From Hydrogenophaga sp. Root209 (lineage in GTDB: Bacteria > Pseudomonadota > Gammaproteobacteria > Burkholderiales > Burkholderiaceae_C), in the NCBI RefSeq assembly GCF_001428625.1, contig NZ_LMIE01000003.1, positions 115,889-179,888 of the forward strand: a DNA stretch of 64,000 nucleotides, written 5' to 3'. Below, one piece after another: positions 33,595 through 47,486 of the stretch (position 1 is its first letter; each line of letters opens with the position of its first letter). Position numbers and translations under genes: made by a program. Under the pieces are notes generated by a model that was not told where the DNA came from, ran no database searches, and worked only from the letters and a program-made list of their open reading frames with translations.

Positions 33595-34122
33595 ATGAAC
33601 AAGCTGCTGCGCATCTTCAAGCACCGCTGGATGGACCGCTCGGACACCGTGCGCGCGGTGCCCGACGACATGGCCGAACGCATCGCACGCCGCGTGGCGG
33701 CCAGCGAAGGGCGTCACACGGGCGAGGTCCGACTGTGTGTTGAAGCCTCGCTGCCGCTCAGCTACCTTTGGCGCATGGGATCGGCAACACCCCTGCCCGC
33801 CGTGGTGCGCGAACGAGCCCTGACCTGGTTCGGGCGTCTGCGCATCTGGGACACCGAGCACAACAACGGCGTACTCATCTATGTGCTGCTGGCCGAGCAC
33901 GCCATCGAGTTCGTGGCCGACCGTGCGCTCTCGCGCCGCGTGAGCCCGGTGGAGTGGCAGTCCATCGTCGATCGGCTCGCTTCGCGCCTGCGTGCGGGGG
34001 AATTCGAGGACGGCCTCACGCAGGCGCTGGAAGAGGTGTCCGCCTTGCTGGTGGCGCATTTTCCAGCCGATGTCGGGACCGAGCGCCCCAACGAGCTCCC
34101 CGACGCGGTTGTTCGCCAGTAA
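33595..34122 (+). CDS. second TPM-domain protein
   Basis: A 175-residue protein of the same TPM family but without signal peptide or glycine tail. It has RAVPDDMAERIARRVAASEG, HTGEVRLCVEASLPLSYLWR, WDTEHNNGVLIYVLLAEHAI and EFVADRALSRRV, the conserved order of the family. It begins 2 bp after the upstream stop and completes the lemA-TPM-TPM operon seen widely in Burkholderiales. It converges with the cyclic-nucleotide-binding-domain gene 14 bp away. Function unknown. Confidence 0.85.
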   Translation: MNKLLRIFKHRWMDRSDTVRAVPDDMAERIARRVAASEGRHTGEVRLCVEASLPLSYLWRMGSATPLPAVVRERALTWFGRLRIWDTEHNNGVLIYVLLAEHAIEFVADRALSRRVSPVEWQSIVDRLASRLRAGEFEDGLTQALEEVSALLVAHFPADVGTERPNELPDAVVRQ

Positions 34123-34136
34123 ACCGAGCCAGCGGC

Positions 34137-34709
34137 TCAGCCGCCCATGCGTTTGTCCAGCGGACTGCGGCTGTTCATCACCACCTGCAGCTCCTGCTGC
34201 AAGGCCTTGTTCATCTGGGCAAAGGTCTTGAGCTTGCGGGTGGTTTCGCGCAAGCGGTCGGCCATGCGCTTGGAGATGGCCAGCAGCAAGCGCGACCCCA
34301 GGCGAGGATCTTCCTTGAGCAGTCGCATGAGCGCGGTGCGCGAGAGCACGGCGGCGGCGATGTTGGTGTTGGCGGTGCAGGTGGCCGAGCGCGGCGCACC
34401 GTCGAGCACACCCATCTCACCAATCAGGTGGCCCGGTCCCATGATGTTGACCACCATGCTTTCGTGCAAGCCAGGCAACTCGTTCTCCACGGCGATGTCA
34501 CCTTCGAGCACCAGCAGCATGTAGTCGGTCTGCCGGACCTCCCCCTCCTGGATGATCACCGTGCCCGCCTTGATCAGCTTCGGTCGCATGTAGCCCACCA
34601 CCTTGAGGGCATCACCCAGCGTGAGGTCGGCCAGGGCCGAGGGTGTGACCAACAACCGCGCGGCCACCTCTTCGGGCGCCAGTTCCGGACTTTGAAAAAT
34701 CGATGACAT
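34137..34709 (-). CDS. cyclic-nucleotide-binding-domain protein
   Basis: A 190-residue protein with one cNMP-binding beta-barrel, around residues 40-150: RPKLIKAGTVIIQEGEVRQT, DYMLLVLEGDIAVENELPG, GPGHLIGEMGVLDGAPRSAT (the phosphate-binding cassette, where the key Arg follows APRSA) and AAVLSRTALMRLLKEDPRLG. It has no HTH domain at the C-terminus, which ends in a helical, likely coiled-coil segment (RLRETTRKLKTFAQMNKALQ). It probably acts as a signal-sensing partner protein; the partner is unknown. The start at 34709 gives a family-like N-terminus; the open frame upstream overlaps the atp terminator. Confidence 0.82.
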   Translation of the reverse strand: MSSIFQSPELAPEEVAARLLVTPSALADLTLGDALKVVGYMRPKLIKAGTVIIQEGEVRQTDYMLLVLEGDIAVENELPGLHESMVVNIMGPGHLIGEMGVLDGAPRSATCTANTNIAAAVLSRTALMRLLKEDPRLGSRLLLAISKRMADRLRETTRKLKTFAQMNKALQQELQVVMNSRSPLDKRMGG

Positions 34710-34768
34710 CGTCTGCCTTTGTTCGCACTCACATGGTATTCGGTTACATGTTGCAGCGAACAACAGGC

Positions 34769-34799
34769 AAAAAAAAGACCGGCCTGCAGCCGATCTTTT
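34769..34799 (-). terminator. intrinsic terminator of the atp operon
   Basis: On the minus strand AAAAGATCGGC and GCCGGTCTTTT form an 11-bp stem (one G-U pair) with loop TGCAG, followed by a run of eight T. It is about 30 bp after the atpC stop. Confidence 0.88.
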
Positions 34800-34827
34800 C
34801 ACGCGGAGCAGACCGAGGCCTGCGCGC

Positions 34828-35244
34828 TCACTTCTTCTGCCGATATTTGCGCAGTGCAGCGATCTGGGCCGCCATGACCGCCAGCTCCGAAGTGGCCTTG
34901 GCCAGATCGATGTCGCTCTTGGCGTTCTTCAAGGCTTCTTCAGCCTGCTTGCGGGCATCAAGGGCCTTGGCTTCGTCGAGGTCCTTGCCACGGATCGCTG
35001 TATCGGACAACACCGTGATGTGGTGCGGCTGCACTTCCAGAATGCCACCGGCCACGAACACGAACTCTTCTCCGCCGTCGGCTTTTTCGATGCGCACGGC
35101 ACCGGGCTTGATGCGGGTGATGAGCGGAATGTGACCGGGCAAGATGCCCAGCTCGCCCGCTTCACCCGGCAGGGCCACGAACTTGGCTTCGCCGGAAAAG
35201 ATGGAAGCTTCGGCGCTCACCACATCGACGCGGATGGTGCTCAT
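34828..35244 (-). CDS. atpC: F1Fo ATP synthase epsilon subunit
   Basis: A 138-residue epsilon subunit, part of the central stalk and regulator of ATP hydrolysis. The beta-sandwich domain shows [40 protein letters not shown] and [20 protein letters not shown]; the C-terminal two-helix hairpin follows ([19 protein letters not shown]). The start at 35244 has AGGAG 5 bases upstream; 17 extra codons of open frame ahead have no support. Last gene of the operon, 75 bp after atpD, with a strong terminator behind it. Confidence 0.97.
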   Translation of the reverse strand: MSTIRVDVVSAEASIFSGEAKFVALPGEAGELGILPGHIPLITRIKPGAVRIEKADGGEEFVFVAGGILEVQPHHITVLSDTAIRGKDLDEAKALDARKQAEEALKNAKSDIDLAKATSELAVMAAQIAALRKYRQKK

Positions 35245-35319
35245 AGGGTCTCCTGTTGAAAATGGCTGGAAAGCAAGCAGCGGGGCGACCGGCAAAAGCC
35301 AGTCGCCGCCTTAGCTGGC

Positions 35320-37660
<2,341 letters not shown>

Positions 37661-37691
37661 TGTGTTTCCTCTAAGAAGTCAATGGGCCGGA

Positions 37692-39248
<1,557 letters not shown>

Positions 39249-39302
39249 GACTCTTTCCTTCTTTCGTTAAATGGTGAGCAGGCGGGCGCGGGGTGACAGC
39301 GG

Positions 39303-39836
39303 TCAGGCCGCGGTCAGGACGGTTTTCATGTGTTCCAGGCGGGCTTTGATCGAGGTGTCGAGCACTTCGTCGCCCACCACCACGCGAATGCCGCCGATCA
39401 GCTCGGGCTGCAGTTCGACCTGGAGGTTGAGCTTGCGGGCAAAGCGCTTTTCCAGCACGCCGGAGAGATCGGCCAACGCGGCGCTGTCGATCGCAAAAGC
39501 GCTGTAGACCACCGCATCAAAGGCACCTTGCTGCGCGTTCTTCAAGGCGCGGAACTGATCCGCGATTTCAGGCAGCGCGGCCAGACGGCCGCTGTCGATC
39601 ACGGTGCGCAGGAAATTCTGCGCCATCGCGGGCAGGCTCGTCTTGATCACACCGGTGACCAGGCTGAACACCTGTTCGGGCGTGGTCCTGGGGTTGTCGG
39701 CGTATTGGCGAAGCTGCTCATCGGCAGCCACCGACGCCAGCTCGTCGAGCCAGGCGGCGGTGCCTGCCGCACCAGAGCCAGAGGCCTGGAACAGCGCTTC
39801 CGCATATGGGCGGGCAATGGTGGCGATTTCGGCCAT
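39303..39836 (-). CDS. atpH: F1Fo ATP synthase delta subunit
   Basis: A 177-residue delta subunit that ties the peripheral stalk to the top of F1. The pattern starts [14 protein letters not shown], as in the family, and ends with [20 protein letters not shown] and [17 protein letters not shown], the conserved C-terminal motif (GG(I/V).(I/V)..GD...D.S....L). It is 29 bp after atpF. The middle is less conserved, as usual. Confidence 0.96.
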   Translation of the reverse strand: MAEIATIARPYAEALFQASGSGAAGTAAWLDELASVAADEQLRQYADNPRTTPEQVFSLVTGVIKTSLPAMAQNFLRTVIDSGRLAALPEIADQFRALKNAQQGAFDAVVYSAFAIDSAALADLSGVLEKRFARKLNLQVELQPELIGGIRVVVGDEVLDTSIKARLEHMKTVLTAA

Positions 39837-39865
39837 GGTTTACCTTTGAATGCCGTGTCGGTGGA

Positions 39866-40336
39866 TCAAAGCTCGGTCTTCAGGCGACCCAGCAACTCGG
39901 CGTGAACGCCGGCGTTGACTTCGCGCTTGAGGATCTGCTCGGCACCCTTGACGGCCAGCGCGGCGACTTGCTCGCGCAGGGCTTCGCGGGCCTTCACGAC
40001 CTGCTGCTCGGCCTCTTGGTGAGCGGCAGCCACGATCTTGGTGGCTTCATCGGTCGCACGCGCCTTGGCCTCTTCGATCACGGTTTGCGCACGGCGCTCG
40101 GCATCGGCCAGACGGGTAGCGGACTCGTTGCGCGACTTGCTCAACTCCTCTTCCACCCGCTTGTTGGCCACGGCCAGTTCGGACTTGGCTTTTTCAGAAG
40201 CCGCCAGCCCTTCGGAAATCTTCAACGCACGCTCATCGAGCGCTTTGGCAATCGGGGGCCACACGAATTTCATCGTGAACCACACCAGGATCGCAAAGAC
40301 GATGGCTTGCGCAAAGAGGGTTGCATTGATGTTCAT
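39866..40336 (-). CDS. atpF: F1Fo ATP synthase b subunit
   Basis: A 156-residue peripheral-stalk subunit. One N-terminal membrane helix ([20 protein letters not shown]) with the conserved [20 protein letters not shown] is followed by a long charged coiled coil ([20 protein letters not shown] onward). Exactly the usual length for E. coli-type b. I start at [10 protein letters not shown] (40336); 17 more open codons upstream have no support. Only one b gene is present, so the stalk should be a homodimer. Confidence 0.97.
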   Translation of the reverse strand: MNINATLFAQAIVFAILVWFTMKFVWPPIAKALDERALKISEGLAASEKAKSELAVANKRVEEELSKSRNESATRLADAERRAQTVIEEAKARATDEATKIVAAAHQEAEQQVVKAREALREQVAALAVKGAEQILKREVNAGVHAELLGRLKTEL

Positions 40337-40464
40337 CGCAACGCCTTTCTGTGTGTTGACAAGAGTGGTGACGCACTTGTTGCCCAAGAGCGCGGAGGAA
40401 GGCCAGACAGATCAGGGGTTCTGATCACGGCCCACACACGCGCCGCCTCGGGCAGCAAACCCGA

Positions 40465-41687
<1,223 letters not shown>

Positions 41688-42221
41688 TCAACCGTTTAGA
41701 TTTGCGCGCCGGGTCTGGATCCAGAATCCAAACCAGTACACCTTGAGAACCAACACCAGGCCTGCCAACAGGCCCATCCAATTCAGCTCGGGGACGATCC
41801 AGGGGGCCGACCACAACATGGCCACCACCAGCAGAACTTTGACCCCCTCCCACAACAAAAAACCAGCAAATGCAGCCTGCGCATAACCCGCCAACAGGCG
41901 GCTCAACGCACTGGAAGTCAGGCCGTAGGCCATCAAGGCCGAGGGCACCACCACCGCTGCCGCGCCGTACAGGACCGACCACGCCACCGAAGCCGATTGC
42001 GTGAACAACCCAGCCAGCGCGCCAGCAGCCAACCCCACCAGCAACTGCACGACCACCAGACGCCACAACGAGAAGTGCGGCTGGCTGGCTCGCCACTGTT
42101 GCGCTTCCTCGCGCGTCAGCGGCTTGAATTCGGGCTCTTGCGCACCATCTTCCCAATCAGCCGGGCTCTCGGCCGGGCTTTGGGTCTGCGACTCCGGGTC
42201 GACGCGTTGCATTGTCGACAT
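41688..42221 (-). CDS. atpI: ATP synthase subunit I
   Basis: A 177-residue protein, first gene of the atp operon. After a polar N-terminal 50 residues come four hydrophobic helices (LWRLVVVQLLVGLAAGALAG, AWSVLYGAAAVVVPSALMAY, AGFLLWEGVKVLLVVAMLW, MGLLAGLVLVLKVYWFGFWI), the layout of AtpI, which helps assemble the c-ring. The motif YGAAAVVVPSALMAYG corresponds to the family GA..(V/L)P. Two in-frame ATGs (42221 and 42212) are possible starts. It lies behind the promoter at 42270-42300. Confidence 0.88.
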   Translation of the reverse strand: MSTMQRVDPESQTQSPAESPADWEDGAQEPEFKPLTREEAQQWRASQPHFSLWRLVVVQLLVGLAAGALAGLFTQSASVAWSVLYGAAAVVVPSALMAYGLTSSALSRLLAGYAQAAFAGFLLWEGVKVLLVVAMLWSAPWIVPELNWMGLLAGLVLVLKVYWFGFWIQTRRANLNG

Positions 42222-42269
42222 GGAAGGTTACAGACAGGTTACGGTTGGGCGACGTTCGCAAAGCCGCTG

Positions 42270-42300
42270 ATTATACGTAGAAACCCCATGGCTCCGTCAA
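42270..42300 (-). promoter_or_regulatory. sigma70-type promoter of the atp operon (candidate)
   Basis: On the minus strand TTGACG (42295-42300) and a perfect TATAAT (42270-42275) are 19 bp apart, 49 bp before the atpI ATG at 42221. The spacing is 2 bp longer than ideal. The boxes overlap the region upstream of the divergent aminotransferase. Confidence 0.6.
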
Positions 42301-42353
42301 GGCTGAGCAGCGCTTGCCTGTGCATCGCTGGCGCTGCCACCGATAATCTTTTG

Positions 42354-43253
42354 ATGAATGCTGCGAACTGGGGCACACCTCCCGATCTGCCCGACACCCT
42401 CTGCTACCTCAACGGGGAGTTCACCGCGTTGCGTGATGCTCGGGTCAGTGTGCTGGACCGAGGCTTCATATTTGGCGACGGTGTGTACGAGGTGCTGCCC
42501 TGTTACGCCACTCGACCGTTCCGGTTCGAACAGCACATGGCACGCCTGGACCGGTCGCTGGCCGAACTGCGCATCGCCAATCCGTTGCCTCGCGCCGAGT
42601 GGGCGTCTGTTGCGCAGCACCTGTCGCAGTCGCTGCGAGACACCCAGGGCGCAGTCAATCAGTTGATCTACATACAGGTCACCCGGGGCGTGGCCGTGCG
42701 AGATCACGCCATGCCAGCCGGTCTCATGCCAACCGTGTTCGTGATGGCCAGCGAAATGAAGCTGGCCACCCCTGAGCAACGCGAGCACGGCGTGGCCTGT
42801 GTCACGGCCGACGATTTCCGCTGGGAAAAGGCTCACATCAAAAGCACCAGTCTGTTGGGCGCGGTGTTTGCGCGCCAGATCAGCGTGGACGCCGGCGCCG
42901 TGGAAACCGTGATGTTCCGCGGCGAGCACCTGAGCGAGGCCGCTTCGAGCAACGTGTGGGTGGTGAAGAACGGTGTGGTCATGGGCCCGCCCAAAGACAA
43001 CCTCGTGCTGGAGGGCATCCGCTTCGGGCTGATCGAGGAGATCTGCCGGGCTCAGGGTCTGCGGTTCGAGTTGCGCCCCATCACGCGCGCCGAGGTGCTC
43101 GATGCCGACGAGCTGCTGCTGTCATCGGCCACCAAGGAAGTGCTGCCCGTCACCCGCCTGGATGGTCAGCCTGTGGGTCAGGGCCGACCCGGCCTCACCT
43201 ACACACGCCTGTACGCTGGTTACCAGCACGCCGTTGCCGCTCTGACGGCATGA
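42354..43253 (+). CDS. D-amino acid aminotransferase-like class IV PLP enzyme
   Basis: A 299-residue fold-type IV aminotransferase, related to D-alanine transaminase, branched-chain aminotransferase and aminodeoxychorismate lyase. It shows YLNGEFTALRDARVSVLDRG, then FIFGDGVYEVLPCY near the N-terminus, the cofactor lysine K163 in WEKAHIKSTSLLG and EAASSNVWVVKNGVVMGPPK. These fit the D-amino acid transaminase (Dat) branch. Its place just before DUF493 and lipB is a frequent arrangement in Burkholderiales. The ATG at 42354 is the last in-frame start before the conserved region; no strong ribosome-binding site is seen. Open frame upstream is a shadow of atpI. Confidence 0.85.
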   Translation: MNAANWGTPPDLPDTLCYLNGEFTALRDARVSVLDRGFIFGDGVYEVLPCYATRPFRFEQHMARLDRSLAELRIANPLPRAEWASVAQHLSQSLRDTQGAVNQLIYIQVTRGVAVRDHAMPAGLMPTVFVMASEMKLATPEQREHGVACVTADDFRWEKAHIKSTSLLGAVFARQISVDAGAVETVMFRGEHLSEAASSNVWVVKNGVVMGPPKDNLVLEGIRFGLIEEICRAQGLRFELRPITRAEVLDADELLLSSATKEVLPVTRLDGQPVGQGRPGLTYTRLYAGYQHAVAALTA

Positions 43254-43267
43254 ACTGGAGAAACACC

Positions 43268-43552
43268 ATGGAACAACCCCGCGAGATTCCGCCCGAACAA
43301 TCGCTCATCGAGTACCCCACGCAATTTCCCATCAAGGTGATGGGTGCGAATGTGGAGGGCTTCATCGATGCCATGGTGCACGTGGCCAAGGCGTTTGATG
43401 CCACCTTTGACCCCGGCACTGTGGAGCAGCGCCCCAGCAAGGCGGGCAACTACATGGGACTGACGTTGAGCGTGCACGTGACCAGCCGCGAACAGCTCGA
43501 CGAGCTCTACCGCACGCTGACCACACACCCGATGGTCAAGATCGTCTTGTGA
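43268..43552 (+). CDS. DUF493 (YbeD-like) protein
   Basis: A 94-residue protein with the DUF493/YbeD ferredoxin-like fold: [40 protein letters not shown] and [20 protein letters not shown], of which the last is the diagnostic end. It may be a small allosteric regulator, but this is unproven; in E. coli ybeD is also next to lipB. GGAG lies 7 bases before the ATG. The lipB start overlaps its stop (GTGA), so translation is coupled. Confidence 0.9.
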   Translation: MEQPREIPPEQSLIEYPTQFPIKVMGANVEGFIDAMVHVAKAFDATFDPGTVEQRPSKAGNYMGLTLSVHVTSREQLDELYRTLTTHPMVKIVL

Positions 43553-44241
43553 ACATTCGTTCACTCGGTCAGGTGCCGTACGACACCACTTACAAAGACA
43601 TGCAGGCCTTCACGGCCGAGCGCAGGTCCGAAACCCCCGACGAACTCTGGATCTGCGAGCACCCGCCCGTCTTCACCCAGGGCCTGGCCGGGCGCGTAGA
43701 TCACCTGCTCGCCCCGGGCACCATCCCCGTTGTGCAGACCAACCGCGGCGGACAGGTGACCTACCACGGCCCCGGTCAGGTGGTGGCGTATCCGCTGATC
43801 GACCTGCAGCGCGCGGGTTACTACGTCAAGGAGTTCGTCTACCGGGTCGAAGAAGCGGTGATCCGCACGCTGGGCGCGTTCCAGGTGACGGGCCACCGGG
43901 TGGCGGGAGCGCCAGGCATCTACGTGCGGCTGGACGATCCGTTCAGCCACGCCATGTTGCCGCAGCGCCCACAGCGGCGCGTGCCCGGGGAGCCAGCGCC
44001 AGAGCCCGACTTCACCGGGTTGGGCAAGGTCGCCGCGCTCGGCATCAAGGTCAGCCGGCATTGCACCTACCACGGTGTGGCGCTCAACGTGGCGATGGAC
44101 CTGCAACCCTTCGAGCGCATCAACCCCTGCGGCTACATGGGCCTGCGGACGGTGGACCTTTCTACAATCGGGGTGGCGGTTTCCTGGGACGAGGCCGCGC
44201 ACGTGCTGGGCCAGAAGCTCAGCGCCACCCTCTCACCCTGA
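43549..44241 (+). CDS. lipB: octanoyl-[ACP]:protein transferase LipB
   Basis: A 230-residue LipB, transferring octanoate from acyl carrier protein to lipoyl domains, the first step of lipoate formation. Motifs are [20 protein letters not shown], the lysine and context [40 protein letters not shown] (with the reactive Cys). The start is GTG (43549), overlapping the DUF493 stop by 4 bp. A 15-residue insert rich in Pro and Arg (about 140-160) between the domains is common in betaproteobacteria. Confidence 0.95.
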   Translation: MNIRSLGQVPYDTTYKDMQAFTAERRSETPDELWICEHPPVFTQGLAGRVDHLLAPGTIPVVQTNRGGQVTYHGPGQVVAYPLIDLQRAGYYVKEFVYRVEEAVIRTLGAFQVTGHRVAGAPGIYVRLDDPFSHAMLPQRPQRRVPGEPAPEPDFTGLGKVAALGIKVSRHCTYHGVALNVAMDLQPFERINPCGYMGLRTVDLSTIGVAVSWDEAAHVLGQKLSATLSP

Positions 44242-44267
44242 CTTCAAGCGCGATCCGCGCCGCCGCC

Positions 44268-45296
44268 ATGAACCGCACCGACACGCCCGCCCCTGAAACC
44301 GCCGCTGCCACCGCAGACACCACGGTGCGCGAAGCCCAGCCCGCCGCCAGCTACGACGCCACCGCCAAACAGAAGAGCCAGGCCAAGACGGCGCGCATCC
44401 CCATCAAGATCGTGCCGGCCGAGGTACTGAAGAAGCCGGAGTGGATCCGCGTCAAGGCAGGCAGCCCGACCACCCGGTTCTACGAAATCAAGGACATCCT
44501 GCGCGCCAACAAGCTGGTGACGGTGTGCGAGGAGGCGAGTTGCCCCAACATCGGCGAGTGCTTCGGCAAGGGCACGGCCACCTTCATGATCATGGGCGAC
44601 AAGTGCACGCGGCGCTGCCCGTTCTGCGACGTGGGCCACGGGCGCCCCGACCCGCTGGACGTGAATGAGCCCGACAACCTCGCCAAGACGATCGCGCAGC
44701 TCAAGCTGAAATACGTGGTGATCACCAGCGTGGACCGCGACGATCTGCGCGATGGCGGTGCCGGCCATTTCGTGGCCTGCATCGAGAAGACGCGAGCCCT
44801 GTCGCCGCAGACGCAGATCGAGGTGCTGGTGCCCGACTTCCGCGGCCGCGATGACCGCGCACTTGAGATCCTCAAGGCAGCACCGCCCGATGTGATGAAC
44901 CACAACATGGAGACCGTGCCACGCCTGTACAAGGAAGCGCGTCCGGGCTCGGACTACCAGTTCAGCCTGAACCTGCTCAAGAAGTTCAAGGCGCTGTTCC
45001 CCGACGTGCCGACCAAGAGCGGCCTGATGGTCGGCCTGGGCGAGACGGACGAAGAAATTCTGGAGGTCATGCGTGACATGCGCGCGCACGGCATCGACAT
45101 GCTCACCATCGGCCAGTACCTCGCGCCCAGCGGCCACCACCTGCCGGTGCGCCGCTACGTGCACCCGGACACCTTCAAGATGTTCGAGGTCGAGGCCTAC
45201 AAGATGGGTTTCAGCCACGCCGCTGTGGGCGCGATGGTGCGCAGCTCGTACCACGCCGACCAGCAGGCGCACGACGTGCTCAACACCGCACGCTGA
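44268..45296 (+). CDS. lipA: lipoyl synthase LipA
   Basis: A 342-residue radical SAM enzyme inserting two sulfurs into protein-bound octanoate. The auxiliary cluster Cys triad is [12 protein letters not shown] and the radical SAM triad [13 protein letters not shown]; the C-terminal RSSYHA holds the serine ligand of the auxiliary cluster. An N-terminal tail of about 60 residues (Ala/Thr-rich) precedes the core, longer than E. coli's. The gene begins 27 bp after lipB, completing the pathway with it. It converges with the phosphoesterase gene, 6 bp apart. Confidence 0.96.
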   Translation: MNRTDTPAPETAAATADTTVREAQPAASYDATAKQKSQAKTARIPIKIVPAEVLKKPEWIRVKAGSPTTRFYEIKDILRANKLVTVCEEASCPNIGECFGKGTATFMIMGDKCTRRCPFCDVGHGRPDPLDVNEPDNLAKTIAQLKLKYVVITSVDRDDLRDGGAGHFVACIEKTRALSPQTQIEVLVPDFRGRDDRALEILKAAPPDVMNHNMETVPRLYKEARPGSDYQFSLNLLKKFKALFPDVPTKSGLMVGLGETDEEILEVMRDMRAHGIDMLTIGQYLAPSGHHLPVRRYVHPDTFKMFEVEAYKMGFSHAAVGAMVRSSYHADQQAHDVLNTAR

Positions 45297-45302
45297 GCCG
45301 GT

Positions 45303-46166
45303 TCAGACCACCGCAGGCTGCAGGGCGGGGGCGGTGCCCAGCACCTTGGCAGCCGGCTGGCTCGGCAAACCCGACCAGTCCAGGATTTCGAGCCGACCAT
45401 CGGCGTGTTCGACCAAGGCCGTGAGGCTCTCCACCCAATCGCCGTCATTGCAGTACAGGATGCCGTCGATCGTGCGGATCTCGGCGTGGTGGATGTGCCC
45501 GCACACCACGCCGTGCACGCCTCGCTCACGCGCCTCGCGCGCCACCGCGTCCTCGAAGTCGCTCACATAGCTCACCGCGCGCTTGACCTTGAGTTTGAGG
45601 TAGCGCGACAGGCTCCAGTACGGCAGCCCAAGACGGGCGCGCGTGGAGTTGAGGTGTCGATTGATGCGCAAGGTGAGCTCATAGGCCCAGTCGCCCACAT
45701 GGGCCAGCCACTGGGCGCACTGGATCACGCCATCGAAGTAGTCGCCGTGCGTGATCCACAACAGACGCCCGTCCGCGGTCTTGTGGATGGCTTCCTCAAC
45801 CACTTCCACACCACCGAAGTTGTGCCCCAGGTACTTGCGTGCGAACTCGTCGTGGTTGCCCGGCACGAAGACCACCCGCGTGCCTTTGCGCGCCTTGCGC
45901 AGCAGCTTCTGCACCACATCGTTGTGGGACTGCGGCCAGTACCACTGTCGTCTGAGTTGCCAGCCGTCGATGATGTCGCCCACCAGGTAGAGCGTGTCGC
46001 ACTCCACGCGCTTGAGGAAATCCAGCAGTGGAATCGCCTGGCAGCCCGGCGTGCCCAGGTGCAGGTCCGATATCCACACGGTGCGCACGCGCAAACCATC
46101 GGGCGCATCCACATCGGCGTCCGTTGAGTCCGCAGGGCCCAGCAAAGGAAGGAGATCTCGTCGCAT
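45303..46166 (-). CDS. LpxH-like metallophosphoesterase (UDP-2,3-diacylglucosamine diphosphatase family)
   Basis: A 287-residue calcineurin-type phosphoesterase. All metal motifs are seen: ISDLHLG (D34, H36), VGDIIDGW (D64), PGNHDE (N104, H105), THGDYFD (H140) and CGHIHHAEI (H224, H226). The central region RINRHLNSTRARLGLPYWSL with SRYLKLKVKRAVSYVSDFE matches the LpxH2-like subgroup often called UDP-2,3-diacylglucosamine diphosphatase in Burkholderiales. Whether it works in lipid A biosynthesis here is inferred. It lies 49 bp after the glycosyltransferase gene, same strand. Confidence 0.82.
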   Translation of the reverse strand: MRRDLLPLLGPADSTDADVDAPDGLRVRTVWISDLHLGTPGCQAIPLLDFLKRVECDTLYLVGDIIDGWQLRRQWYWPQSHNDVVQKLLRKARKGTRVVFVPGNHDEFARKYLGHNFGGVEVVEEAIHKTADGRLLWITHGDYFDGVIQCAQWLAHVGDWAYELTLRINRHLNSTRARLGLPYWSLSRYLKLKVKRAVSYVSDFEDAVAREARERGVHGVVCGHIHHAEIRTIDGILYCNDGDWVESLTALVEHADGRLEILDWSGLPSQPAAKVLGTAPALQPAVV

Positions 46167-46215
46167 GGAGGTTCAGTTTGAAGATCGCTTGCGACGCGTC
46201 AATGAAGATTCGGCG

Positions 46216-47382
46216 TCAATCGCATGACAGCGCGGGCTCGGCCAATGGTTGCGCCACGGCTGCATGCCGCGCCTTCAGGATGGCCGCCAGACGCTGCGGC
46301 ACCTCCAGCGCTGCGCGGTTTTCGACGGCGGCGACGCGGCGCTGAAATTCCGCCAGCCGGGGCAGCAGCTGGCCCACCGCGACACCAATCTGGCTGAAAC
46401 TGCGCAGGGTCAGGCCCACGCCTTGCTGACGCACCCACTCGGTGTTCCACCGCTCCTGCGGCATGGTCCAGGCGTTGCGCGCAACAATGACGGGCAACCC
46501 CATCTGCACCGCCTCGCTGATGGCACCAGGACCTGGTTTGCCGACAAAAAAATCGGCCAGCTGCATCCAGCGCGCCACATCGGGCGTGAAGCCCACCACC
46601 ACGCGCGGCGCCACCGCAGGCATGGCACGCAGCGACTGGGCCAGCGCCTCGTTGCGGCCGCACAGCAGGATCAGCGGCACATCGGGCAACGCCGCAGCGA
46701 TCCGCTTCATGGCGCGTGAACCCTCGCCACCGAACATCACCAGCCCCACCGGCCGTGCAGGGTCCAGCCCCAGGGCAGCCCGCTCGCGGGCGCGGTCCAG
46801 CGGCGCTGGTGCGTGGAAAGTGGGGCGCAGCAGCATGCCGCTGACACGGTGCACCTGCGCCGAGGGAACCCCGGCCTGCAGCGCCTGCGCGTGTGCATGG
46901 GCCGTGCCGCAAACAACATACTGTCCGGTGCCCGGCTCCACCCAGAACACAGGCGGGTGATCGGCCATGTCCGTCAACACCGTGACGAACGGCGTCTGCG
47001 GTTGAGCCAGGGCCAGGCTGTCGTGCAGCGCGCGGTTGAAGTTCGGAATCAGCGAGACCACCATGTCGGGCTTCGTCTCGCGCCAGTGAGCGGCCAGCCG
47101 CTCCACCAGCAGGGGGTGGCTCCAGCGGATGGCGCGCTGCAGCAGCTTGAGCTCTTGCGAGAGACCCAGCGTGAAGCCGCTGGCCAGGCGCTTGTTGTAG
47201 AGGTCTTCGGGATCGAAGCCCATGACGCGGCGGAACCGACCCGCCGGGTCGATCACTTCGGTGAAGTTCACCTTGCGCACACGCCAAGGCAAGCCTTGGG
47301 CCTCGATGGCCAGTGACAGCGCCTCGGCGGCGGCACGGTGACCGCCACCTGCGTTGAACCAGACCAGATCGACATTGAGCAT
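46216..47382 (-). CDS. MGDG synthase/GT28-like glycosyltransferase
   Basis: A 388-residue GT-B glycosyltransferase. The N-terminal phrase WFNAGGGHRAAAEALSLAIE is typical of the monogalactosyldiacylglycerol synthase/GT28 N-domain; the nucleotide-sugar site in the C-domain is VGLVMFGGEGSRAMKRIAAA and FFVGKPGPGAISEAVQMGLP. It is predicted to act on a lipid or membrane acceptor at the cytoplasmic face. The start at 47382 gives the right N-terminus; 15 more codons upstream have no support. A LpxH-like gene follows, consistent with a role in envelope lipids (inference). Confidence 0.82.
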   Translation of the reverse strand: MLNVDLVWFNAGGGHRAAAEALSLAIEAQGLPWRVRKVNFTEVIDPAGRFRRVMGFDPEDLYNKRLASGFTLGLSQELKLLQRAIRWSHPLLVERLAAHWRETKPDMVVSLIPNFNRALHDSLALAQPQTPFVTVLTDMADHPPVFWVEPGTGQYVVCGTAHAHAQALQAGVPSAQVHRVSGMLLRPTFHAPAPLDRARERAALGLDPARPVGLVMFGGEGSRAMKRIAAALPDVPLILLCGRNEALAQSLRAMPAVAPRVVVGFTPDVARWMQLADFFVGKPGPGAISEAVQMGLPVIVARNAWTMPQERWNTEWVRQQGVGLTLRSFSQIGVAVGQLLPRLAEFQRRVAAVENRAALEVPQRLAAILKARHAAVAQPLAEPALSCD

Positions 47383-47486
47383 GCGGCGATGGTGCGATGC
47401 CGCTGCGACGACCGCATGACGACACAATGACGTGCGTGTGACGCCGCACTCACGTCAATGCACGCACGGCGCGGTAACCTATCCGC

